From Pseudomicrostroma phylloplanum (lineage: Eukaryota > Basidiomycota > Exobasidiomycetes > Microstromatales): a DNA stretch of 64,000 bases. The stretch is taken from positions 1,876,853 to 1,940,852 of the forward strand of contig BCHS01000001.1 of the NCBI GenBank assembly GCA_039545275.1, read 5' to 3'. Made by a program: the position numbers and the translations under genes. Positions 44,371 to 55,871 of this stretch are shown here, one piece after another (position 1 is the first letter of the stretch; each line of letters starts with the position of its first letter). The notes under the pieces were generated by a model. That model was not told where the DNA came from, ran no database searches, and saw nothing but the letters and a program-made list of their open reading frames with translations.

Positions 44371-44698
44371 GGAGAGGGCGTAAGGAAGCGAAGATGGCTG
44401 AGCAACAGAGGCGAGCGGATGAAGTACCAGTGAGGTTGCCAAAGCAATCGATGCTTGGGACAGTGATATGTTGTAGATGCGGATAAGCTGAGGGCAGTTG
44501 ACAAACACTTGAAAGGGCCAGATACCTCAGTAAGGGTCTTTGACAATTGCTGTCTCTGAGGATGATGATCAGATGGAGAGGTGAAGCGGATGATGGTAGG
44601 AAAGGAAAGGGTGTAAGTCAGAGCCGCGCTCTTGATGTACTTCGTAGTCGAAGTGGTGCGCTTTGCCGAGGTTGACATGTCACACCTCGACTCCACCA
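44371..44698. other. Interval between the DHH gene and the unknown minus-strand gene
   Basis: Contains the candidate 5' exon of the downstream gene noted there and should also hold the DHH gene 3' end. An ATG (44697-44699) overlaps the DHH stop codon, which is probably coincidence. Confidence 0.4.
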
Positions 44699-46381
44699 TC
44701 ACGCTGCCTTGCCCTTGTCCGGACCAGCTCCGCTCGGCTTGACTCCGAAGAAGCTGGTCAATTTCGTCTTCTGCTCTGGCATGGTCTTCTTCTTGCTCGG
44801 ACTGTCTGGCTTCTTGTCAGATGGTACGCCGATCTCCATCAGCTGCACGAAGCGGTCGAAGAGCGCGTGAGGGAGTATCTGAAAGGCGTGAGGGGAGTTG
44901 AGGCAGGGGGGAGTCAGCAACAATACGACTGAGGCGCTCTCCAGACACCTACTCACGCCTCCTGAAGCTTCTCGATGACCTCTGGCGAAGTTGAGGGCTT
45001 CAACTGCCTTACTTTCGTCGTTGCCGCCTTCTTCGGTCTTGACGTTGACATCGGGAGGCTCTTCGTCTCCAGTGCTAAGCTCCCCCCTACCAGCTCTTTC
45101 CAACTCAGCTTCTACCTTGACAACGTCGCTCAGGAAGGTCGGATCCCGAGCGGCGTAGTCATGGAGAAGCTCGATGATGTTGGGATTCTCGCCCCTCTTC
45201 AGTGCGGCTCCTGCCCTTCTGCAGGAAAAATGCGTATGGGTTCCATGAGGCGAATAGCCCTTGTTGGCGCACATGACCACTTGAAGATTCTTAGCTCCCC
45301 TCAGTGCTCCACTCCACCGGGTTGCGATGCCGGGATGCACCTGGAAAGGCGAGTCGATGAAGAGCACGGCCAATCTGCCATCCTTTGCAAATTTCGGAGG
45401 GGTATGCGTACAGCGCTCGGCCTCTTCTGAGACTGCAGAGCGCAAAGCATAGAGCTCTCGAGCCTGTTTGTTCTGTGCAGGGTCTAGAAGCTCTAGAGGC
45501 GTTGTGGAAGAGAGCAATGAGCGATACGCAAGGGACACATTGAAATCAGGAGTTCGGCGAGGGGCGTTGAGCAGAGCGATTGCGGTGCCAATACGTTTCT
45601 TCGACCACTTCTTCATCTCAGGAGCGAGATCTGGCCACGGTGGATCCCAGGGCACATTGACGCTCAAGTCCCCTGCGGTGCCCAAGACAGCGAGCCAATC
45701 GATGACCTTCTCAGCTTCAGCAGGGTCCTTCCAGAGCGGTCTGCAGATCGTCCAGGTCAGGAGAGACGAAGTCGCTATCGGCGGAGAGTGACTGGCGTTG
45801 ATCATCAGAGACCCTCTGGGACCTTCTTCCCCTGGCCTGAGGAAGTGATGGTCGATGACCATCACGGGTGTCTCATCTCCTTCGCCAAGCAGTGGTGGGC
45901 CAGGCCGGCTGCCTTGGTCAAGAAGAATTACAGCTCGGGCCTTATACGCCTTGACAGCTTCGACCTCGCTGTGAGATGCAGGATTCGTACCCTTACTGAG
46001 GTGATGTATCACAATGCAGTCCTCGGGGAGACCAAGATGGAGCAGGGTACGATGAAGGATCAGGCTGGAGGATAGACCGTCAGCATCTTTGTCCGGCAGA
46101 ATCACAAGCGGTCGCTCAGGAGTGATGTCCAATGAACCTTCTGATCCTGGCATCAGCCGCTCTATGAAGCGCTTTGCCTTTTCCATGTCAGAGGCAGGGG
46201 CTGGCCAGTTGGCATCATCTGGAAGCTTGACAGAAGGGTCCCAGCGGGCGAGGGAGGATGCTTCAGAGGGCTCTGCCTTTGGTGGTGAGGGCGACTGCAC
46301 TTCATCGTCAGATCCTTCCTTCTTGACCTTCTTGAGGGGTCGTGCAGGAGGACTCGATGCCTCGCGCTTTGGACGAGCCAT
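44699..46381 (-). CDS. DHH-family phosphoesterase
   Basis: Predicted metal-dependent phosphoesterase of the DHH superfamily, which includes RecJ-type nucleases and exopolyphosphatases. Exons are complement(44699..44878, 44957..46381), giving 534 residues. Motif I is PDKDADGLSS (Asp residues at 97-101) and the DHH motif itself is VIDHHFLRP (177-179). A later Gly/His-rich block (NKGYSPHGTHTHFSCRRAG) resembles the substrate-binding half. The 78-bp intron has good splice sites but no stop and keeps frame, so retention would add 26 residues. The N-terminus carries a basic, nuclear-type tract (RPLKKVKKEG). The C-terminus has KTKLTSFF, resembling a PCNA-interacting peptide. A nuclear nucleic-acid role is therefore likely but not proven. 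Confidence 0.85.
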   Translation of the reverse strand: MARPKREASSPPARPLKKVKKEGSDDEVQSPSPPKAEPSEASSLARWDPSVKLPDDANWPAPASDMEKAKRFIERLMPGSEGSLDITPERPLVILPDKDADGLSSSLILHRTLLHLGLPEDCIVIHHLSKGTNPASHSEVEAVKAYKARAVILLDQGSRPGPPLLGEGDETPVMVIDHHFLRPGEEGPRGSLMINASHSPPIATSSLLTWTICRPLWKDPAEAEKVIDWLAVLGTAGDLSVNVPWDPPWPDLAPEMKKWSKKRIGTAIALLNAPRRTPDFNVSLAYRSLLSSTTPLELLDPAQNKQARELYALRSAVSEEAERCTHTPPKFAKDGRLAVLFIDSPFQVHPGIATRWSGALRGAKNLQVVMCANKGYSPHGTHTHFSCRRAGAALKRGENPNIIELLHDYAARDPTFLSDVVKVEAELERAGRGELSTGDEEPPDVNVKTEEGGNDESKAVEALNFARGHREASGGVSRCLESASVVLLLTPPCLNSPHAFQILPHALFDRFVQLMEIGVPSDKKPDSPSKKKTMPEQKTKLTSFFGVKPSGAGPDKGKAA

Positions 46382-46858
46382 TGCTGGCAGTGAAGACGAG
46401 TAAGAGCGCGCTACGAGTCTGGTGGGACACCTCCTCGGTCTGAGCAGCGGAGCTGCTGCGATGGTACCGAGAGCTCTAGAGATGGCCGTGGTACAGATGT
46501 TGTCGCGAGGAGAGACTACTCTGAGTCACATCATGATGTGGTGAATATGGTATATGCTACTCGTGACATCTGACAGCGTCCGTCGTCTTCGTCGCCGTCG
46601 TCCTTTTGTGGAGAAGGTGTGAGTGAGCGAGTGAGTCTAGTCTATGCCGCCCCGCCCCGCTTGGCCTCATTCACGCATTTTACGTCAGTTGACTCGCCGG
46701 CACTCTTCCGGTCTCACGCGATCCACAGCCGGAAGGGGAGGAGATGCGGACAGCGACAGGCGCACCCAGCATGCAGCACCAGCATACACTCACACACCCT
46801 CTTGGTACCACTGTCACACCACTCCTACTCATACCATACCCACCTCCTCGTATTGATC
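46382..46858. promoter_or_regulatory. Divergent promoter of the DHH and ETFA genes
   Basis: A 477-bp segment between outward-facing starts. The ETFA side ends in a CA-rich leader. No specific element assigned. Confidence 0.5.
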
Positions 46859-48291
46859 ATGTTCGCTCCTCGTCTTCTCCCTCGGCTGGCAACCTCCTCT
46901 GTGAGGAGTCCCCTCGCATCCACTTCGTCCTCAATCCTTGCCTCTCGCAGAGGGTTCGCCTCTTCCCGCCCTTCGCTCGCAGCCAGTCTCCTCTACCTCG
47001 AGCACCGCGAGGGAGAGCTCAACGCAGCATCGCTTGTAGCCCTCACAGCAGCAAAGAAGATTGGTGGAGACATTCATGCCATCGTAGCTGGAGACGAGGG
47101 AATCAAGGAGGTAGCAGACAAGGCATCCAAGTGAGTTCCAGATGTGGTGCAGCGAATGTGCCGCCACTACTTGTACCCAAATATCTTTCCGCTCACCTCG
47201 GACCGTCGCTTTTTCTTCACTATTGCCAGGTGTGAGGGACTTTCCAAGGTCTTCACAACATCATCGCCCAGCTACAGGGGTCTGCTCTCCGAGCCCCTTG
47301 CTCCGGTGATCAAGGCTCTGGCCGAGAAGGGCTCCTACACCCATATCTTCGCAGGCCACACTGCAGCCGGCCGAGACATCTTCCCCCGTCTGGCCGGATT
47401 GCTGGACAGCTCTCAGGTGTCCGACATCATAGCCGTCGAGAGCGAGGACACTTTCCAGAGGCCAATCTACGCCGGTAACGCCATCGCTACCGTCAAGAGC
47501 AACGACAAGATCAAGGTGATCACCGTGCGAGGTACCGCCTTCGACAAGGCTTCGGAGGAGGGTGGCAGCGCTTCAGTAGAGGAGTTCGGCTCAGAGGCAG
47601 CAGAGAGTGAGTCTCAGCAAGATGTTTGGTGACCATTGGTACATGCATTGACACGTCGTCCCTTTCGCTCACAGCCCCCACCAAGTTCATCGAGGACAAG
47701 CTGAGCAAGTCCGACCGACCTGACTTGGCTACAGCGTCCCGAGTCGTTTCGGGTGGCCGAGCCATCAAGTCAGCCGAGAACTTTGTCAAGTACATTGAGC
47801 CCCTCGCCGACTCGATGAAGGCTGCTGTGGGAGCCTCTCGAGCTGCCGTGGATGCTGGTTACGCAGACAATGCCCTGCAGGTTGGTCAGACCGGAAAGAT
47901 CATTGCCCCCGAGCTGTACGTTGCCGTCGGCATCAGTGGAGCCATCCAGCATTTGGCAGGTATGAAGGACAGCAAGACGATTGTCGCCATCAACAAGGTG
48001 AGTCCAAGCGGATGCAGTACAGTGGCACCCGTGCGACTAATCCAGAACATTACGCTGACCCTTTACGATTTCTGATCCCTGATACGATCTCTACGCCACC
48101 TCAGGATGCTGATGCTCCTATCTTCCAAGTGGCTGACGTCGGACTGGTGGCAGACCTGTACGAGGCCGTGCCAGAGCTCATGTGAGTAGCGCAGGACATT
48201 GTCATCGCGGGATCGGCCGCCTCAATTCTACGTTCACTGACCGCTCCTCTCCGCCTCCACCATTGAAATGTGCAGTGAGAAGCTGAAGTAG
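46859..48291 (+). CDS. AIM45: Electron transfer flavoprotein subunit alpha
   Basis: Mitochondrial matrix flavoprotein subunit that passes electrons from acyl-CoA and other dehydrogenases to ETF-ubiquinone oxidoreductase. The model has five exons: 46859..47130, 47230..47606, 47675..47997, 48105..48181 and 48276..48291, giving 354 residues. The last coding exon is 16 bases (ending IEKLK). Residues 1-40 are an Arg/Ser-rich presequence ([13 protein letters not shown]). The N-terminal domain follows ([20 protein letters not shown]). The C-terminal FAD domain shows [34 protein letters not shown] and [12 protein letters not shown], the alpha-ETF signature. All phases agree. The human counterpart is ETFA; AIM45 is the yeast name. 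Confidence 0.95.
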
Positions 48292-50154
48292 GGTGTCACG
48301 CTGATGTTGCGGAGGCCCACGACGCTGACGCCGTGACCAGAGCTGAGAAGGCGTAGCAATGCGTAGAGCGAAATTCATGTGTACTCTCTACAGTTGATTG
48401 AGATTCAATGCAATCGCAATCGCAATAGCAATCGAGCCTGTCCGCACCGACTGTTCTGCCCTGCTGCAAAGACGAGACTTCCATCCGAAAGCGATCAGAA
48501 GGAGGATAGTACCGTTGCCCTGGCACGATGTCGATTCAGTACCTTCCGGCTATCTATTAAAGAACAGAAGGGGAAACCTTTTGTGAGAACCCTGACGAGG
48601 CAGTCTCGGATTGAGGTGGTCCGATGATAGTGATAGACCCTCGGCTGCACTGTGCGCACAGCGACCTTGCTGCTAGTACTGTACCTGACCTCTCCGCCAA
48701 GTCATGAAGCGGAGCATTTCAGTCGAGCCTTGATGTGGTCGAAGCGACTGGTGGGGTTGAAGGCGAGACTCGTGTAGAATAAGCGAGTGAAGCCGGGGTA
48801 GTGGCAGCGGCAGGCCATGAAGGGTTTGACGGCGTACCTCCAGAGCCGGCCCGCTGTTGATAAGTCCCGATGGCTCGCCTATTGTGGGGATGTGGTCTCT
48901 CAGGCACGAAGGTTATCACATCCGACGTTCCGACCCACCGGAAGCGGGGGCCGGGGCGGGGTGAAGAGGCGGAAGGCGCACCACACTGCCCTTTGCGCGA
49001 CTTACTGTAGGTCCTAGACCAGATTGAGCCGCGGCTAGTGAGCATGTCTTTGGTCGTCCCCTGGTCGGCCATCGCAGCCTCGGGGAGACCATCTATGGCT
49101 CAGCTTGATGGTGAGAGAGAGGTAAGGCGGCGAGGCGAGACAGGCGAAGTCGGTCCGCGGCTATAGAATGCGCTCCATACAAAGGTATCGCAGATGTCTG
49201 ACCGAGAGCTATTCCGGGACACAATAATCTTGGCAATGACTCGACTACCGCCTTGTGATGCCGTTCCTTAGTACTTGAGGTGGCTAAGTGGACCCAGAAG
49301 TGGCCGCATCCGCGCTACCGGACTCCGAGAGACTGCTCCATTGGTGCTTCCCTGTGGGGAGGAAAGGCCCGCAAGTGGGCAGTGACGTAGGAATCGCCCT
49401 CCGCCATCTCCTTCGCAGCCACACGTAGGATGATGCTTCGAGAACCACCAGCGGATCAGAAGATGATGACCCTGGCAATCTCCTTGTCGCGGATCTCTTG
49501 AATGACGGTGGTGACCGCGAGCTGTTTGCTTCCATCTGCTGCATCGATCTACCTCTGTTTGCCATGCAGTCGGGGAATTCAGTCTCCACCTGTGCCCCAG
49601 GGGAGGTGTGTGCCGCTGCAGAGCACCAATTGAATCATTATCCCACGGCCCGCATCGTCGGAGAGGTGGTGGTTCTGAACTCCCCACAGAATGCCTTCAG
49701 GCTCCTGCGTGGGGTGACGGCCCTAAGCTGGGGCTTCCTGTCGATGTGGCTTGATGTGGGCAGCTGCGGTCGGAGTTCCACAGCGGGGTTGACTGGGAGA
49801 GCGGGACCTGAAAGGCGGTGGAGCCAAGTCTTGCCCTCTGGCGCCGAAGTTGGCTCGACGGGCGGCCGCACTATCTCTAACTTAACGTGGCACTAGGCCC
49901 GCCAATCCTGAGCGATAACAACTCGCCTACACATGTAGACCCGAACTCAGGCTCACGCCATTTATCACCACGTTGCAGCTCCGAGGCCGATGTCACTGAA
50001 ATTGCCAGGGCAAGAAGCAGCGAAACTAATGACCGCGACTTGCTGCTTTCCCATCTCCTGCCCGTCTGTGGTGACCCTCCTCATATAGCATCCGGTCGTT
50101 GGCCTGACAGACTTCGATGATACCCCCCCTCACCATTCTTTCTGTACCGTGATC
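48292..50154. promoter_or_regulatory. Long intergenic region, no supported gene
   Basis: About 1.86 kb. A CAATCG-type short repeat lies at about 48408-48436. Frames of 132-139 codons exist on both strands at 49268-49896, overlap each other and show no domain. A lost gene or an unrecognised non-coding RNA cannot be excluded. Confidence 0.4.
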
Positions 50155-52173
50155 ATGGCCGTCTGTTCACCGCCTCGAGGCGATGTCCTCCCTCTCGACA
50201 CCAGCTTCACAAGCACATCTCAGAGGCTATCTTCTCCCTTTCCCTCCCCTCACTCGACATCCTCGTTCAAAGACGCAAACAGCGAGTTCAGCAGCCCCTT
50301 CATACCGGGCTCTTCCTCGGTGATGAGTGGGAGACGCAGGAGCAGCGTCCATCGACCCTGTACGCCTTGCAAAGCGCTTCTTCCCTCAACACAAGAAGTG
50401 CCAGAAGAGGCAGTAGAATCCTTGGGTCCATCTGCGATGAGCTTCACCGTCGCGCCTATCCAGCATCGTATCCGCAAGCTTCGCACAGCAGAGAACAGCC
50501 AGGAGGCAGAAGCTCGCGACACCAGCGATTACGAAACGGACGATGCCGGTGTAGACTCTTCGCCATCCTCGATGGTCGACTTTGCTCCTGGTAGAGGGCC
50601 CCTGTTGCTCAACGACACCCCACGCCGTCGCAGCAGCGATGCATCTTCGCAAAATCCGATGGCGCCGGAATCGTCCTATGCTTCGTCTCACTACACTGAC
50701 TCGGACGACGAGGACGCCTTGCACAAGATTTCCGCCACGCCTGGTATGACGCTGCACAACAGACCCTCTCCCCCTATCCAGAGCAGCAGTCCGGCGTCAA
50801 TTGCCGACACCACCGCCACTGCGCCGAATCAGACTCCTCCTATTGCTTCATCTGCTGCCAAGCCATTGGTCAAGACAGCTCAGCCCCAACAAGTGGAAGA
50901 TACTTCGTCTGAACCTCTCGACTCCACTGCTTTGAGGCAAAGAGTCGAAGCGCTGCAGCGTAAGATCACCGGCGGACAAAAAGACGCTTCACGACCGAAA
51001 ACAGCGCCAGGGAGTGACAACGCTGCTTCCAGTCCTGCTGCCGCTTCCTCGGACATCGCTGATCTTGCTCAGAGAGTCTCGGCATTGGAAGTCTTCCTTC
51101 GCAAAGCCACTGCTTCACTACCTCCACTTCCCGCCTCTGCTGCACTAGCACCTACAAAATCGCAGTCATCTGGGCGATCTGTCCGAAAGAATACGGACTC
51201 TTCTAGCCCCCGTCACACACCAGTGCATCGCTTGAGGAGCCTTACATATACCGATGGCACACCCAGAGGGTCTTCTTCGTCCTCTGACATGTACAGCACA
51301 CGACAAGGTTCAATGTCCTCCAGCACCATCACCGGGCCTTCCCCTCATTACCCCTCATCTTCCGCCAACTCTTCGTACGCCATGAGCACACGGACTCTCT
51401 CTCAGTCGTCCTTTGCGTCTTCGACATATACGAACGGCACTCGAACCACCGACACGGCTGCAACAAGCATCCGCCACGGCAGCGGTAGCGACGGTGATGG
51501 CGAGGATGAGAGGTGCCCTTCGTCGTCTGATCGGTTGCGGACGTTGCAGATACTTGGCCAGACCGTCCAACGTCAGTCGAGACCAGCCTCTGCCAGGTTG
51601 TCGTCGTCGGATTCGTCGAGCGTGTCATCCCGCCGCGTTATCATCCTCAATGGCAATACTGAGATTATGATGGACGAGCAAGATCGCCTTCACGTGCGCT
51701 GGGCAGGCGACTTCGTGCCTCTGGTGGACTTCTTCTCTTCCCCCGCTACTCCTCTCCCTGTACGCCCTGCCCTCCCGCCTCTGCAGGCCTCTCGATCCCT
51801 ACCCAGCGGCGGTTCCGCCCCCGTCTCTTCGTCCGCCTCTGTACGCTCAACGCACTCTTCGGGATCCACAGAGTCCGGCACCGCTTCGCTGCGTAGCGTC
51901 GCCCCTTCGCAGCTCACGCACAGCTCCGCCCCTGGCGAGCTCTACCATGGCTCTGGCTCAGGAGGACTGCACTCTCGCTCCCTCGCCGGCTTCTCGATGG
52001 CTCTCCCGACCAAATCGACGGCGGAGCGTAAACAGGCGATCCTGTTGCAGGAAGAGAAGATTAAGCTGGAGAATGCAAGAAAGGGAGTCGTGGCTGCCCC
52101 GAAGATGAAGGTTGGACCGGGAAGGGGAAGGATGATCGTCAAGACGCCCAAGCCTCCCAAGGCGGACAAGTAG
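50155..52173 (+). CDS. Ser-rich protein of unknown function
   Basis: An intronless frame of 672 residues starting MAVCSPPRGDVLPLD. An upstream in-frame GTG was ignored in favour of ATG in a good context (ATCATGG). Most of it is Ser/Thr/Pro-rich and disordered. A helical patch with coiled-coil character is near 258-330 (LRQRVEALQRKITGG, then DLAQRVSALEVFLRKA). An ordered strand-rich patch lies at about 495-525 (RRVIILNGNTEIMMDEQDRL). The C-terminus is basic (ENARKGVVAAPKMKVGPGRG). It may be cytoskeletal or regulatory; no family is recognised. It is convergent with APC4, 204 bp away. Confidence 0.72.
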   Translation: MAVCSPPRGDVLPLDTSFTSTSQRLSSPFPSPHSTSSFKDANSEFSSPFIPGSSSVMSGRRRSSVHRPCTPCKALLPSTQEVPEEAVESLGPSAMSFTVAPIQHRIRKLRTAENSQEAEARDTSDYETDDAGVDSSPSSMVDFAPGRGPLLLNDTPRRRSSDASSQNPMAPESSYASSHYTDSDDEDALHKISATPGMTLHNRPSPPIQSSSPASIADTTATAPNQTPPIASSAAKPLVKTAQPQQVEDTSSEPLDSTALRQRVEALQRKITGGQKDASRPKTAPGSDNAASSPAAASSDIADLAQRVSALEVFLRKATASLPPLPASAALAPTKSQSSGRSVRKNTDSSSPRHTPVHRLRSLTYTDGTPRGSSSSSDMYSTRQGSMSSSTITGPSPHYPSSSANSSYAMSTRTLSQSSFASSTYTNGTRTTDTAATSIRHGSGSDGDGEDERCPSSSDRLRTLQILGQTVQRQSRPASARLSSSDSSSVSSRRVIILNGNTEIMMDEQDRLHVRWAGDFVPLVDFFSSPATPLPVRPALPPLQASRSLPSGGSAPVSSSASVRSTHSSGSTESGTASLRSVAPSQLTHSSAPGELYHGSGSGGLHSRSLAGFSMALPTKSTAERKQAILLQEEKIKLENARKGVVAAPKMKVGPGRGRMIVKTPKPPKADK

Positions 52174-52377
52174 GCCTTCGAACGACGCCGACGTTTCCTA
52201 TGGGAGTGAAGTGGGGTGCTGTCGTTTGCTTGTAAAACATATACTCTATACCTGCTGGTGCTATCCAGTCCTCTTGTTGTAACAAAGCTTAGAATTGCCC
52301 TTGCGCCTATGCTTCACCCGCATGACTGCCGAGAGATCTGCCTCTTGAAGTGTCTGTCATTCCGACCAGCCATCACG

Positions 52378-55300
52378 CTATCCCGTCATTGCGTCATCGT
52401 CACCTTCCTCGTCCTCTTCAGCCGCGACCACGTCCCAAAACTCGACCTTCTGCCGAGTCCAGCCCTGCCGCTGTTGCTCCGACGCCGAACCTGCAGGCAT
52501 GCCTGCGCGACGGCTCCGGGAGATAATCGCCGCGATGTTCCTCCCGCTGCTGACGGCCAATTGGCGCTTGACTTCGTCCTTGTCCTTGTCTCCGCTTTGA
52601 CCGTCCTGCGGACTTGCGCTGCCCTCCGTCGGTAGCGCTTGGCGCAGAAGAAGGACCGAGTCTGGCATGGCACTGCTCAACGGCGGGTGAGCTTGTGCCA
52701 TGTACTCTTCGAGGGTCTGCGCTGAGCTCTCGAATAGGGCGTCGAGATCGACGCAGTCCAGCGCACGTCGAGGCGTCGAGAGAGCAGAGTCTCCATGCTT
52801 GGTGATGACGAGCAGTCTGTCGTGGCCTATGAGCTCGAAGGACTCGAATTCCAGGCTCACCTCGACGATGCCTCCCAGTCCGCTCTCTTCAGATTTGGGA
52901 AGGCGGATGCAGAGCAAGATTCGGCGATCCGCGCTGCCAACTATGACTTGGTGGATCGTCTCACCGGTAGTCACGTCTACGTACACGATGCTCCTGGTCA
53001 GGTGAGCCATGCTCGCTAGAAGTTGCTCGCCATGCTCTTCTTCAGCACTGGAGGCCAATTGCGCGCCAGTGCCTTGCTGAGAAGATCCCGGGGGAAGACT
53101 GACGATAGCATCTTCCGCGGTTGTGCGGCTGTCGTGCTGACGAGCCCATTCCTGGCGAAATGGTAGAGAGACGGTCTCGGTGACCGCCTCATGTCCGCTG
53201 AGCCGTTCAGCAAGGCCTTCAAAGACAGCTTTGATTGCCTTGATGATATGACGAAGCCTGGGAGCCAATGGTACGTCCTTGTACATTGAGTCGAGGTGAG
53301 CTGGAACGAGCTCTCCTTGGAAAAGTCGAGGTGGCTCATCAGAACCGATCCGAGGCACAGATCGTGTCTCCGAATCAACCGTCAGGTCATTGCCGATCTG
53401 TGCATCTCGAAGCCATCGCAGGGTGTCTTTCAACCGATGTTTGGAGCTTGAGTTGGATCGCTTGTCCAGCGTGGCCGCCCTTCTGTCCTCCAGATCGAGC
53501 TGCATCAGAACGGCTTCGATGTGTGCCTTGTCCTCCGATGCGGGCGTATTGTCAGTCCCGTTTGCCTTGACGAAGCTCTCTTCTGAATCGTCTCCTTTAC
53601 CTTCTGCCGGTGAGTCCGTATGTACCTTTGATTTTTCGCCCAACAATAGCCAGCGTAGCTCCGGGCACTCGAAGTCCCTCTGTACGAATTCGATGACGAC
53701 TAGAGGGTCGAATGTACGAGCCGTATACGGCTGCTCATCCAGCTCTGTATTGAGAGCCTCCACTCTCTCCCTCTCCCAGCCCACCCATTTGTTCATCTCG
53801 TCCCATGCTAGACGCTCGCCTTGGGCATAGTGGATGATCTTGTGAGCACTGCTTCGCATGGTAGAGATTGAGCTTTGCTGGACGTGGAGGTGAGACGAGA
53901 TCGGCAAATTCTTGACCAATTCCGGTAGGAAGGGCCGAGACCGCTCAGTCCTGTTGCAGCCGAAAGTGTAAAGATTAGCTGTAAGCACTACAGCTCGCAG
54001 AGCAATATCATCGCTATCTCGATGTACTAACCAGTCTGACCAGCCCTGGAGCTCTGCGACACAACTGCCCATCTCCTCTGCTACTCTGCCGACCTCACTG
54101 GCGGTGACTTCAATGGCTTCATAAGCTTTCAAAGTCTCTTCGTATATGTTCTTCCACTTCCCGGCAACCAGTGTGTTGAGCAGCAGGGACTCGATCATCT
54201 CAGAGGCAACACCTGTACAGAGAAGATTGATTAGGTGGTTCCTCATGCTCTGAACATGACTAGTCGCCAGCTGTTCCATAGCGTATTGCAGTCGTGATAT
54301 AGGAGGTAGTGAGGTAGCCTGCTGGGCGGATAGGGATCCATTGGCTATCGGCGCGGGTACTTTGAGAGTCTTGAAGACCGCCGAAAGGAGGTAGCCGAGG
54401 TCAAGGGCTCGAGCTGAGAGTGTATGTAGACGGCTGGAGACATCCACGAGGTGAAGAAGAGCTGTGAGGCTGGGTGGTCGAACGAGGAACGGCGTACTGG
54501 TACGGCAGATACGGAGGCGGAGCTGTCGCTCTGCATCCTCGTCTGAGCTCAGCTCGAAGATTGTGGCATGGAGATTCCGCTGCAAGTCTAGAGAGCAAGA
54601 CGCCAGGCTTCGAGGACCCTTTCCCACCTGCGGGACGGGTAAGAAAGCTATCGGTACCTTGCCTCGTAGGAGGAGCCAGACGCCTGATCGATCATCGTAA
54701 GCCTTTCCTGCGACTAGTAGAAGATCCATTTCGCTGCCCGACATGCCACCGAGACTGCTCCAGCCCCGAAGAAGGTCTTCCTTCTCCCCCTCCCCTCCCT
54801 TCGATGCATGTTCGGACTCCAAGCCCCTTTGCGAGGGCAAGATGATCTCGGCTTTTGAGCCTGCGCCTGCTCCCATGAGCGACTGAAAGCGTCCCCCTGC
54901 ACCTGATCCACTGGCACCACCGGAGCCTGGAGAGGCGGCTGCGAGGGCTATGATGGGGCTGAGATCGACCGGTGCTCGTCCGGGATACTTCTTGAGAGCA
55001 TATCTGCTAGACCCTGGTGTATCGCCTCGGTCCAGGGAGCCCGCGCCATTGACATTGACCCAAAGCATCTGTCTATTTCCTGTGGCAGAGTGAGTTGGCA
55101 AGGAGCCTGGTAGGGGGCAGACAGAGGCCAGCAGACCGTCTTGCACGGTATACACATTGGCCACTGCTCTACTCCTCTTCAGAGACCCGCTACTGGTAGA
55201 GCGGGAGACGGTGATCTGCAGCGCAATTTGACGGCCTACGAGGAACAAAGACTTCAAGATGAGCCACCTACACAGCATGAGCTTGGGAACTTCTGACACT

Positions 55301-55871
55301 CACCATTGGGGCTCCACTGCATTCCTCCCACTGTGAGCGTCTCCTGCTCTCTCTCTTTAGCAGCCAGCCCAGTCCGTTCCTCGCCCTCTTCGAATAGCGC
55401 ATCTGGCATCTTGATCTGCTGTTTCCATACCAATTCCATCTCGGAGCCGATCCGCCAGAGCGACATCTCGACTGGCTGACCTTTGACCGGCCCCGAGGCC
55501 ACATCACCTGTGCTGGATCCTGAGGGTAGACCGGCAGCAGCGGCAGCCCTTGCTCTCATCGCCGCCATTCGCTGCTGTATGAGCTTCTGAGCTGCAGAGA
55601 GGCCCGACTGGTTGAGGGCTGCCGCTGCTTGCCCCTGTCCAGCAGCGCTTGCTGCTGGAGCCACAGGTGGCGGGGCCGTAGTGGTGAAGACGAGGGCAAG
55701 GTCTGCGGTCGGTGAGATGGACGCCGGAAGGAGGTGGTGGGTCAGGCTACTGGCGGTAGAGGCAGACGCCTGCTGACCGCCGGCCAATGATGCCGAGAGA
55801 TCATGAGAGGCGAGCGGTGTGAAATGAGACGGCTCGTTGGGTATGATCGAGCCATCTGCTGAGGGAGGCAT
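52378..55871 (-). CDS. APC4: Anaphase-promoting complex subunit 4
   Basis: Platform subunit of the APC/C ubiquitin ligase, which drives destruction of mitotic cyclins and securin. Exons are complement(52378..55235, 55304..55871), with a 68-bp intron, giving 1141 residues. The splice restores a WD40 blade sequence (GGMQWSPNG-RQIALQITV). The N-terminal WD40-like region follows, interrupted by Ala/Gly-rich inserts. The helical APC4 domain lies at about 440-720 (LLHLVDVSSRLHTLSARALD, then MRNHLINLLCTGVASEMIES and NLPISSHLHVQQSSI). The C-terminal third is less conserved and ends acidic (AAEEDEEGDDDAMTG). The length is above average because of disordered inserts. Assignment rests on domain order and pattern; a profile search would settle it. 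Confidence 0.85.

Noticed and set aside
44697..44701. ATG overlapping the DHH stop codon, as if translationally coupled
   Set aside because: Stop-start overlap has no role between separate eukaryotic transcripts; a downstream ATG is used for the next gene.
49268..49896. Overlapping frames on both strands as genes or a transposon remnant
   Set aside because: No transposase, reverse transcriptase or terminal repeat was seen, and the two frames are mirror shadows of each other.
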